From an uncultured bacterium (GTDB taxonomy: Bacteria; Planctomycetota; GCA-002687715), in assembly GCA_902826835.1 (NCBI GenBank), contig CADEGH010000002.1:62001-126000 (forward strand): DNA of 64,000 bases, in the 5' to 3' direction. Positions 43,833 to 51,304 of this stretch are shown here, piece by piece. Within the stretch, counting starts at the first letter, position 1. Each line of letters starts with the position of its first letter. A program made the position numbers and the translations under genes. The notes below the pieces were generated by a model. It did no database searches. It was not told the origin of the DNA and saw only the letters and a program-made list of their open reading frames with translations.

Positions 43833-44993
43833 ATGAGCTCGCCCGGTTTGGTTTGGTGCACGATCGCGATCTTCGGAGCCCTCGGGCTTTCGGCCGCCCT
43901 GCCTGGTCAAACCGCGGACGACCTCACCGTCCACGAATGGGGGACCTTCACGACGCTGACGGTCGGTCAAGGGGAGATGATGGTCTGGAACCCCCTCGGG
44001 GGACCCTCCGATCTCCCGGCATTCGTGCATGACGGAAGCAAGAAGCTCAAAGCCGATATCGACGCGACGGTGCGCATGGAGACGCCGGTCCTGTACTTCT
44101 ACACCTCCAGGCCGAGGACGCTGGACGTGCGTGTCGCCTTTCCGGACGGCCTCGTGACCGAGTGGTACCCCCACGGTCACTGGTCGCCCTTCGAGGGGAA
44201 CTCGATTCACTGGCCTAAGGTCGAATTGCATCCCGAGGGCGGAGTCAAGATCCCCGACCCCGACCGCCGCGGGCATTATTTTGCCGCTCGGGATGCCCAA
44301 GCAACGCCGCTCACGGTCACGCTGGGTAACCCAGCGACCACCGAGGCCGAGGGTTTCCTCTTCTACCGGGGGATCGGTAATCCCAAGCTTCCGATCGAAG
44401 TGCGATTCGACCAGCGGTCGATCCGAGTCAAGAGTCTGGATCCCGCTCCCATGCCCTACATCGTGTTCGAAAACCGCGGCGGCCAGTGCGACTACGGCAT
44501 CTACGGCGCCTGGCGTGAAAAGAATGACATGTCGGTGCCACGTCCAGGCCCCGAGAGCATTCGCTACGAGGGAGTCGACCACGCCGGCGCCCTCGAACGG
44601 TTGCTGCTCATGCACGGCCTCAAAGACGCCGAGGCCAAGGCGATGATCAAAACTTGGAAGGACGACTGGTTCGAGCCGGGTCTGCGCGTCTTTTGGATCG
44701 TGCCCGATGCCGTCGTCGATCGCATCCTCCCGCTCACCATCAAACCCGCGCCAGTGGCGGTGAAACGCGTGTTCGTCGGCCGCGTCGAAATCCTCACCGA
44801 AGAGTTCATCTCCACAGTCCAGCGCTCCATCGACCAGGCTCTCCACGGCAACCCCAAACCGCTCCTGGCCCATGGCCGCTTCGCCCGCCCCTTCGCCCTC
44901 GAACGCCTCCGCTCCTTCCCCCGCGATTCCGCCCCCTACCAATCCCTCAGCTCGATCCTCTGGCCCCCCTCCTCCCCCGCTGGCCCGAAGTGA
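43833..44993 (+). CDS. Secreted conserved protein of VHEWGTF type
   Basis: 386 residues. Signal peptide (IAIFGALGLSAALPGQ), then the opening motif LTVHEWGTFTTLTVGQGEMM that marks a family of secreted proteins of unknown function frequent in Planctomycetota and Verrucomicrobiota. METPVLYFYTSRPRTLDVRV and FPDGLVTEWYPHG are further family features. The C-terminal part is soluble (AGALERLLLMHGLKDAEAKA, WFEPGLRVFWIVPDAVVDRI). No catalytic motif is obvious. First of three plus-strand genes that interrupt the minus-strand MoxR-bat cluster. Confidence 0.8.
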   Translation: MSSPGLVWCTIAIFGALGLSAALPGQTADDLTVHEWGTFTTLTVGQGEMMVWNPLGGPSDLPAFVHDGSKKLKADIDATVRMETPVLYFYTSRPRTLDVRVAFPDGLVTEWYPHGHWSPFEGNSIHWPKVELHPEGGVKIPDPDRRGHYFAARDAQATPLTVTLGNPATTEAEGFLFYRGIGNPKLPIEVRFDQRSIRVKSLDPAPMPYIVFENRGGQCDYGIYGAWREKNDMSVPRPGPESIRYEGVDHAGALERLLLMHGLKDAEAKAMIKTWKDDWFEPGLRVFWIVPDAVVDRILPLTIKPAPVAVKRVFVGRVEILTEEFISTVQRSIDQALHGNPKPLLAHGRFARPFALERLRSFPRDSAPYQSLSSILWPPSSPAGPK

Positions 44994-45024
44994 CACCTTC
45001 GGAAGTCTCAACCCCCAAGGTGTC
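44992..45024 (+). terminator. Inverted repeat after VHEWGTF gene
   Basis: GACACCTT (44992-44999) pairs with AAGGTGTC (45017-45024) across a 17-nt loop; the left arm overlaps the stop codon. Possible terminator or processing stem separating this gene from the ATPase-TPR pair. Confidence 0.4.
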
Positions 45025-45124
45025 CCTTCCGCACCGACGACCGTCGGGAATTCCGCCGGATCCAAAGAAGTATAGGCTCCACAACTGACGTGTGGGGATC
45101 CCCCTTCGCCACTATCATGAAGGG

Positions 45125-46483
45125 ATGGAACGCCGAGCGACCAATCCCGACGAGGCTTTTTGGGCCTTCGATCCCTTCGCGATCGTCGATCCTGCATCGC
45201 CGCGCTACGTGGACCTCGAGAGTCTCTTGCCACGGGAGCACTACGGGCTCGGTTCCAGCCTTGCGAAGTACCTGACTCCGAGCGACGCTCGCCACAAGCA
45301 CGTTCAGGTTGGCCTCATTGGTCACAAGGGTTCAGGCAAGTCCACTCAAGTGCGCCACGCGCTCCATGGCCTAAAGGACAAGGGCGTCCTTCCGGTTTTT
45401 GTCGATGTAGTCGCCGAACTCGATCAGTCGGATTTGGAATTCACGGAACTCGTCTTCGTTGCCATTCGGCGAACTCTCGACGCGGTGAAAGAAGCAGGCC
45501 TTGAAGTTTCGAAAGAAGCGGCGAGCTCCCTCTGGAAGTGGTTCGACGATGAAGTCATCACGTTGCTCGACTCCACCGAGCTGGGATCTGAAATTAAGTC
45601 GGGGGTGGAAGGCAAGGCTGGGATCCCGGGGTTCATCAAGGTTTTTGCCCGACTCTCATCCCAGTTTCGTCAGAACACGGAAACCAAGAAGGAGATTCGC
45701 CGACACCTCACCCGCGATCCCGCCTATCTTATCTCCCGTATCAATGCCCTGCTTGATGGATTCGTTGCTCTCCCCGGGGAAACCTCGAAAAAGGACAACC
45801 CCAAGCCGAAGTCATTGTGCATCGTGTTCGACAACCTGGAAAAGGTCACTGACCGTGAACAAGTCGAGAACGCGGTTCTGCGCAGGAGCGACGACTGGAA
45901 GCGACTCCATGCCGACCTCCTGTTTTTCTTCGATCCATCCGACCAGTACTTCCCGAAGCGGGTTCGCGTTGGCGACGTGTTTCCCGTCATCAAGGTGCCC
46001 ATGTTGCCGGTGAGGAAAAAAGGCGACCCACTTTCAACGGTCTCCAAGCAAACCGTGGAGGCAATCTCGATACTCATTGAAAGGCGCGTCGACCCGGACC
46101 GAGTCTTCGAGGATCCCCTGCAGGCGGCCCGGTTTCTTGCGCGCTATTCCGGGGGACGCCTCCGCGATGTGTTCAGCTTGGCACGGGTCGCCTGCGAAGC
46201 TGCGGGAACACGGCTCGTCTCACTCCGAAACCTCAAAGGCACACTTCCCAGGCTCTGCTCCGAACTCTCGCCCCCCGTCCGTCCGGAGCAGTGGGCAAGG
46301 TTGGCGGTAATCCACGCCACCAAGCAGGTCACGAACCTGGAAGACGACGCGTATTTACTCCTTCACTCGGCAGTGCTGGACTACGACGGCGAGCCGTGGT
46401 GGGACGTTCATCCGCTCGTGGCCTTCGACGAGCGATTCCCTACCCCCTCCAAGCCGCCACGGAAGCGTCGCAAAGCGACCTGA
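45125..46483 (+). CDS. P-loop ATPase, first gene of a two-gene cassette
   Basis: 452 residues from ATG 45125; a GTG at 45092 is an alternative. Walker A GHKGSGKST (66-74), preceded by a strand HVQVGLI; Walker B LCIVFDNLEKV (231-241), followed by a sensor-like strand LLFFFDPSD. The C-terminal ~130 residues include a helical ARFLARYSGGRLRDVFSLAR segment of the type seen after the NTPase core of STAND/Orc-like ATPases, then AYLLLHSAVLDYDG. Soluble, no signal. GC content is visibly lower than in the flanking bat genes (one 60-base line at 45421 has 31 G+C, against 44 at 42661). The downstream TPR gene starts 11 bp after the stop. I do not recognise a named family; a signalling or defence STAND-type switch is the best guess. 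Confidence 0.82.
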   Translation: MERRATNPDEAFWAFDPFAIVDPASPRYVDLESLLPREHYGLGSSLAKYLTPSDARHKHVQVGLIGHKGSGKSTQVRHALHGLKDKGVLPVFVDVVAELDQSDLEFTELVFVAIRRTLDAVKEAGLEVSKEAASSLWKWFDDEVITLLDSTELGSEIKSGVEGKAGIPGFIKVFARLSSQFRQNTETKKEIRRHLTRDPAYLISRINALLDGFVALPGETSKKDNPKPKSLCIVFDNLEKVTDREQVENAVLRRSDDWKRLHADLLFFFDPSDQYFPKRVRVGDVFPVIKVPMLPVRKKGDPLSTVSKQTVEAISILIERRVDPDRVFEDPLQAARFLARYSGGRLRDVFSLARVACEAAGTRLVSLRNLKGTLPRLCSELSPPVRPEQWARLAVIHATKQVTNLEDDAYLLLHSAVLDYDGEPWWDVHPLVAFDERFPTPSKPPRKRRKAT

Positions 46484-46494
46484 GTCCACCCAAC

Positions 46495-48186
46495 ATGGCT
46501 CGTCGTCCCTCCCGGAAGTCTCCGGTCAAGAATCGCCTGCCGACTCCGCCGGCTCCCCCCGGGAGCGCGCTCGCATCACTCGTCTCCCGGATCGCGCGAA
46601 GCCCACGGCAGTTCGCGCTTTTCATAGTTGAGTATGGAAGTCGCGAGCAGCGCGACTCAGCCACCCTTCAGTTTCAGACCGAACTCGGCCCGACCCGAGT
46701 CCCGATCCTGGATTTTTCGACCATGATGGACGGCGAAGACTTGATCGCGTCGCTCGTCCGCGCCATGAGCGGGGATTCGAAGTCGCCACCCACGGCGATC
46801 CTGATTGTCGGTGTCGAGAGTTTCTTGCTGGGTCCCCTCGGTGAAATTCGAAAGTCGGCAAGCCTCGAGAACTGGAATCGACGTCGCGACGAACTTCCGA
46901 GCCTCGTACCATGCCCCGTCGTGACTTTTCTCTCGCCGCTGGGAGCTCATGCCTGGTCCCTCCGAGCCCGCGACCTCGACGAAGTCGTGCTCCTGAGAAT
47001 CAAGCTCGAATCGCAATCCGGACTGCCGATGATTGCGGCACCTCAGCCACCACTGCCGATCTGGAAGGCACCCAGTGCCTCAAGCCGCGAGGTCCTCCGA
47101 GCGGAACTTGCGACCCTGGAAGCGCAGGACGGCCGGAGCCCCTCGACGCACCTCGACGCCGAGGGAGTTTGCCGCATGGGGGAGCTGCGAGCGGAGTTGG
47201 AATTGATCAGTGGTGCAGAAGCGGCCTTCGCCCGCGCCGCTTCGATGGTTGAATCGGAGGGCAAACATGACCGTGCCGCCCAGGTGATGCTTCGACGCGC
47301 CGACATGCTCGAACTCATGGGGCGATCCGCGGACGCACGAGCCGTCCTCGATCAGATCAAACCCGAAGCGGTGGTTTCCGCGCCTACTGGCACCAAGATC
47401 CGGTTATCCGGCTCGCTAATCGGAGCCGGCCTGCCGGAGCGGGCATTGCAGATTCTCGCTCCTATCGCCCTTGAGCGAATGCCCACCCATGACGTCGCCG
47501 CAATTCTCGGCTTCCGTGCCCAAGCCTTGCTCCAAACGGGCCGCACGGATGATGCTTTGAAGACCATCCAGGCCGCGAAGGGCTTTGCTGACGCCTCCAA
47601 GAACGCAGTGGTCCGACTGCAAATCGCCTTGCAATCAGCGACGGTTCAAGCCGCCGCTGGTAACCACGAATTAGCGCGAGCCACGTTACAGGATGCCCTG
47701 CTTCAGGCCGAGGACTTGAAGGATGCCTCGCTCACAGCCCTCGTCCTGATGGAGTCCGCATCCGTGGAAAATCTGCGAGGGGATTCAGTAGAGGCATTGC
47801 GTCTCCTTTATCGCGCCCTGGTGGAATGCGAGAAAACCGCCTCCGTACAATTGACAGCAACCTGCCTCCTCGCGCTGGCCGGAAGCGCCCAGACGGTCGG
47901 CGATTTCGAGCAGGCTTCCAAGATTTTCCACCGAGCGTGGCAGATGCTACGAGCAACTGACTTCGAGGTCCTGAAAGCCGGAGCCGGGTTTGTCTACGCA
48001 TTCGACCTGCTGCGACTTGGAAAAACCGACGAATCCAGGGCCGTGGCCGAAGAAGCTCACTCCATAGCGACCAGAATCCACTCGCCGGAGTTGATCGAAC
48101 CGCTCAGCCAACTTCGAACCTTGCTGGCTCCTGCCACCAACGAAATCGATGTGACCCCGGAGTCTCGACTTCGTTCTCGAGGATGA
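46495..48186 (+). CDS. TPR protein with degenerate NTPase-like N-terminal domain
   Basis: 563 residues from ATG 46495, 11 bp after the ATPase stop. After a basic, Pro-rich start, residues 38-170 (RQFALFIVEYGSREQRD, ILDFSTMMDGEDLIASLVRA, AILIVGVESFLLG, LENWNRRRDELPSLVPCPVV) follow the alternating strand-helix pattern of a P-loop domain, with an L-N-RRDEL and P-V strand as in NTPase-TPR proteins, but there is no Walker A; it cannot hydrolyse ATP by itself. Residues ~200-550 are TPRs (AAFARAASMVESEGKHDRAA, AQALLQTGRTDDALKTI, DSVEALRLLYRALVECEKTA). Soluble. Likely partner of the preceding ATPase, for example as sensor or regulator. A convergent terminator follows. Confidence 0.8.
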   Translation: MARRPSRKSPVKNRLPTPPAPPGSALASLVSRIARSPRQFALFIVEYGSREQRDSATLQFQTELGPTRVPILDFSTMMDGEDLIASLVRAMSGDSKSPPTAILIVGVESFLLGPLGEIRKSASLENWNRRRDELPSLVPCPVVTFLSPLGAHAWSLRARDLDEVVLLRIKLESQSGLPMIAAPQPPLPIWKAPSASSREVLRAELATLEAQDGRSPSTHLDAEGVCRMGELRAELELISGAEAAFARAASMVESEGKHDRAAQVMLRRADMLELMGRSADARAVLDQIKPEAVVSAPTGTKIRLSGSLIGAGLPERALQILAPIALERMPTHDVAAILGFRAQALLQTGRTDDALKTIQAAKGFADASKNAVVRLQIALQSATVQAAAGNHELARATLQDALLQAEDLKDASLTALVLMESASVENLRGDSVEALRLLYRALVECEKTASVQLTATCLLALAGSAQTVGDFEQASKIFHRAWQMLRATDFEVLKAGAGFVYAFDLLRLGKTDESRAVAEEAHSIATRIHSPELIEPLSQLRTLLAPATNEIDVTPESRLRSRG

Positions 48187-48194
48187 GAGCGAAA

Positions 48195-48211
48195 CTCGCC
48201 CTCGGGGCGAG
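48195..48211. terminator. Hairpin at convergent junction
   Basis: CTCGCCC (48195-48201), TCG loop, GGGCGAG (48205-48211), flanked by AAA on the left and CTT on the right. Located between the TPR gene and the convergent DUF4381-like gene; plausible bidirectional terminator. Confidence 0.5.
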
Positions 48212-48247
48212 CTTGGATTCGTCTCCCGACGCGGCGACTCAGGTGGC

Positions 48248-49102
48248 TTACCCGGAAACGGAGTTCATCGGAATTCCGGGCGGGACTCGAACCAGGCGGG
48301 AGGCCACCGAAAGGAGAGATCGGAATTCGTCCGGGGTCGGAGCGACGGGGGAATAGACGGCGGTTTCGAGGGACTTGAGGACCTCTGCCCACGCGGGGTC
48401 GGGCGCGTCTCGGTCGGGTTGACTCGATGGGCCGAGGATGCGGCAGAGTGAGAGCAGTTCGGCGCAGAGGTCTCGAGGGTCTTGGGTGGAGTCTCGAGGT
48501 AAGGCTTCGAGGGCGGCGAGCCGTGCCAGCGCGACGGCGCGAGGAGACGGGGTCGTGGAGAGCGCTCGGTGACGGCGCCAGAAGAACCAGGCAAGGAGAA
48601 ATGCGGCGAGGAGAAGTGGCGGGATCAGAAGCCAAGGGAGCCGGTCTTGCGGAATCGGGATCCAGGCGCGGCGAAGTTCGGGGGTCAGGTTGGCGTCGGG
48701 GGCCAGGGTCGATTGGACGGGAATTCGCAATTCAGGGAGGGAGACAGTCGCCGATTCGCCGGTGGAGCGTCGCGTCGCTCTCCAATCGCGGGCGGGCACG
48801 ACGCACGGGTCGGCAGACCAAATGCGCGCTGCGAATCGAATGCGGCCTGAAACACCGGCGACCGGGTTTGGTTCCACGCGCTCGATTTCTTCGAAGGTCT
48901 GCGGCAACAGTTCCCGAGCCGTGAGAGCCTCCGGCTGCCAATCCGGAGCAACGGTGTACTCCACGACGAGTTGGACGGGATCGCCGAAGCGGATCGAAGG
49001 TGGTTCGATTTTCCACTGAGCGCTGAAAGATTGGGCGAGGAGCGAAGTCTCGCCCACCCCCCCAAGGAGGAGAGGCAGGAGCAACGCGAGAATGCGATTC
49101 AT
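48248..49102 (-). CDS. DUF4381-like membrane protein of the MoxR-DUF58-bat cluster
   Basis: 284 residues. Signal peptide (MNRILALLLPLLLGGVGE), an exported beta domain (WKIEPPSIRFGDPVQLVVEY, RIRFAARIWSADPCVV), one TM helix (LPWLLIPPLLLAAFLLAWFF) with a basic flank RRHR, and a cytoplasmic helical tail (LARLAALEALPRDSTQDPRD, ELLSLCRILG). Same topology and gene position as DUF4381 proteins, which lie between DUF58 and batA in bat clusters. ATG overlaps the DUF58 stop (ATGA). Its natural downstream partners (SRPBCC-batA) are 4.5 kb away because of the plus-strand insertion. Confidence 0.8.
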   Translation of the reverse strand: MNRILALLLPLLLGGVGETSLLAQSFSAQWKIEPPSIRFGDPVQLVVEYTVAPDWQPEALTARELLPQTFEEIERVEPNPVAGVSGRIRFAARIWSADPCVVPARDWRATRRSTGESATVSLPELRIPVQSTLAPDANLTPELRRAWIPIPQDRLPWLLIPPLLLAAFLLAWFFWRRHRALSTTPSPRAVALARLAALEALPRDSTQDPRDLCAELLSLCRILGPSSQPDRDAPDPAWAEVLKSLETAVYSPVAPTPDEFRSLLSVASRLVRVPPGIPMNSVSG

Positions 49103-50019
49103 GGGGCCACGGCGAGCCGAGCTCGCCTCGTCTGGAAAAACTGCAACACCGGCCGGAGGAGGAGTTCGGGAGAGGGTGACCGCGGAATCACGAGCTCCAA
49201 GAGATCCGCACCGCTCTGCGCCGCGAGGACGCGCAACTTCCGGCGCTCCTCCGTCATCGCCTCTTGATACCGCGCCTGCATGACCGGACTGCGGGCATCG
49301 AACGCAATGGAGTCACCACTTTCGGGGCTGCGCAGAGCGAACAGTGGACCGGACAACCCCGCCGCTTCCGGCGGAACCAGCCGTACCAGGATCACCTCGT
49401 GGCGGTGGGAGAGTTGCATCATCGGAACCGAGGGCAGCTCCACGCCGCCGAAATCGGAGAGAATGAACACCAAGGCACCGCGCGCGGGCACTCGGTTCAG
49501 GAGCGCGAGCGCGGCGGATGCATCCGCTCCGCTCGACGAGGCGCGCAGAAGCAGCCCCTCGCGGACCAAGCGCTGCCAAGCTTCCATACCCTTGGCCGGG
49601 GGCCGCCAGCGTTCAACACGATCACTGAATCCGAGGAAGCCGATGCGGTCGTGATTGCGGAGCGCCGACAATCCGACGCCGGCGCAGAATCGCACCGCCG
49701 CCTCCCGCGCGGAATACGCCCCAAATCCGGCGTCCATCGAGGCCGAGATATCAAGCGCGAAGATGACGGAGAGCGCTCGCTCGTCCACATACTTCTTGAT
49801 GAAGGGGCGACCCACTCGAGCAGTCACGTTCCAATCGACCGACCGCGGGTCGTCGCCCTCCACGTACTCGCGAACTTCCTCGAATTCGACCCCCGCGCCT
49901 CGAAACGCCGAGCGGTAGCCTCCGACCAGCGCGTCCAACGACAATTGGCGAGTCTGCAATTCAATCCGCCGAACTTCGCGGAGAACACTTTCGACCTGAT
50001 CCGAAGGAGGTAGGGCCAT
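49099..50019 (-). CDS. DUF58 domain protein (second copy)
   Basis: 306 residues from ATG 50019. Soluble, without the TM helices of the copy at 17 kb. The DUF58 signature is GDDPRSVDWNVTAR (55-68), then a VWA-like domain with DISASMDAGF (90-99) and FGGVELPSVPMM. The N-terminus (VRRIELQTRQLSLDALVGGY, FEEVREYVEGDD) is typical of the bat-associated DUF58 group. Predicted partner of the MoxR ATPase encoded 11 bp upstream. Confidence 0.92.
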   Translation of the reverse strand: MALPPSDQVESVLREVRRIELQTRQLSLDALVGGYRSAFRGAGVEFEEVREYVEGDDPRSVDWNVTARVGRPFIKKYVDERALSVIFALDISASMDAGFGAYSAREAAVRFCAGVGLSALRNHDRIGFLGFSDRVERWRPPAKGMEAWQRLVREGLLLRASSSGADASAALALLNRVPARGALVFILSDFGGVELPSVPMMQLSHRHEVILVRLVPPEAAGLSGPLFALRSPESGDSIAFDARSPVMQARYQEAMTEERRKLRVLAAQSGADLLELVIPRSPSPELLLRPVLQFFQTRRARLAVAP

Positions 50020-50030
50020 GTGCCGAAGGT

Positions 50031-51050
50031 TCACGGAACCGGAACCGCATCGAGAATGCGCTGCAAAACGCGCGGGATCGACTGGCCGTCCGCCTGCGCC
50101 TCCCAATGCAGCGCCACCCGGTGGCGGAGGACGTTCATCGCCACCGCCTTCACATCGTGGGGAGTGGCGAACTCGCGTCCCGCCATGAAGGCCTGGGCGC
50201 GCGCACCCTGCGTCAAGGCGATGGAGGCGCGCGGAGACGCGCCGTACTGCATCTTCCCCTTCAATTCGGTCAAGCCGACGACTTCGGGCGCTCGCGTGGC
50301 CTGCACGAGGGCGACGATGTAGGCAATCAATCGCTCCTCGACATGGACCCGGTCGAGCGCCGCCCGGGCCGCCAACAACCTCTCGGGCGTTCCGACCCGA
50401 CGCACTCTCGGCACATCCGCCATGCGCGCCATCCGCTGCACGATGCCCCGCTCCTCCTCCGCGCTCGGATAATCGACCACGACTTTCATGAAGAAGCGAT
50501 CGAGTTGGGCTTCGGGCAACGAGTAGGTGCCTTCGTGTTCGAGGGGGTTTTGCGTCGCCAGCACCAAGAAGGGTGACGGGAGTTTGCGAGTCTCCCCCGC
50601 GAGACTCACCTGCCGCTCCTGCATGGCCTCGAGCAAGGCCGACTGCACCTTGGCGGGCGCGCGGTTGATTTCGTCCGCCAACACGAAATTGGCGAAGATC
50701 GGACCTTCACGCACCGTCCACTCGCCGGTGCCGGGATGATAGATGTGGGTGCCCAAAAGATCGGAAGGCAGAAGATCGGGCGTGAACTGCAGGCGCCGAA
50801 ACGTACCCCCGAGCGCTTCCGCGATGGACTGCGCGGCCAACGATTTGGCGAGCCCCGGCAGACCCTCGAGGAGAACATGGCCGTTGGCGAGCAGGCTCGT
50901 CAAGAGCGCGTCCAGAAGCGGGCGTTGGCCGACGATCACCCGCTCCACTTCCTGCCGGATCGAAGACAGGAACGCGGCGAGTTCGGGAAGGGGGGGCGCG
51001 TCGGGTCGTGCGGTGCTCACGCCGTAGGGTATCAGGCGAAAGCTCCGCAT
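50031..51050 (-). CDS. moxR: MoxR-family AAA+ ATPase (second copy)
   Basis: About 339 residues from ATG 51050; GTG 51020 (VSTARPDAPP) is an equally plausible start ten codons later. Walker A GLPGLAKS (63-70), Walker B FVLADEINRAPAKVQSALLE, sensor-1 LATQNPLEHEGTY, arginine-containing PEAQLDRFFMKV and the C-terminal lid (GASPRASIALTQGARAQAFM). It heads the MoxR-DUF58-DUF4381 unit that belongs with the bat genes. It differs clearly from the copy at 18.4 kb, so the two operons are not a recent duplication. Confidence 0.94.
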   Translation of the reverse strand: MRSFRLIPYGVSTARPDAPPLPELAAFLSSIRQEVERVIVGQRPLLDALLTSLLANGHVLLEGLPGLAKSLAAQSIAEALGGTFRRLQFTPDLLPSDLLGTHIYHPGTGEWTVREGPIFANFVLADEINRAPAKVQSALLEAMQERQVSLAGETRKLPSPFLVLATQNPLEHEGTYSLPEAQLDRFFMKVVVDYPSAEEERGIVQRMARMADVPRVRRVGTPERLLAARAALDRVHVEERLIAYIVALVQATRAPEVVGLTELKGKMQYGASPRASIALTQGARAQAFMAGREFATPHDVKAVAMNVLRHRVALHWEAQADGQSIPRVLQRILDAVPVP

Positions 51051-51069
51051 CCGGGCGAGGATAAAGAAC

Positions 51070-51096
51070 GAGGCGAGGCCAACGCGACCTCGCCTC
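51070..51096 (-). promoter_or_regulatory. 9-bp hairpin in the leader of the second MoxR operon
   Basis: GAGGCGAGG (51070-51078) and CCTCGCCTC (51088-51096), 9-nt loop. On the minus strand the stem is followed by GTTCTTTAT, so it resembles an intrinsic terminator 20 bp ahead of the MoxR start; it could be an attenuator, or mark the end of an upstream transcript. Confidence 0.5.
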
Positions 51097-51304
51097 ATCC
51101 TGCCCGCGAGCACCCCCGCGTCACTGCGGGAGCGCTCCGAAGCAGGGGATGGAATTCGATCTTCCGCTTGCAGACTTTTTTTCGTGGGGGCGGCGAGGCA
51201 AGAAAAATGGCGGAATGAAAGTCGATCCAACTCCGCACGCTCGGCTGCGTAGGCGCGCCTCCGCTCCGCGCTCCTGGTAGCCTGAACGCCCGGAGCGATT
51301 TCTC

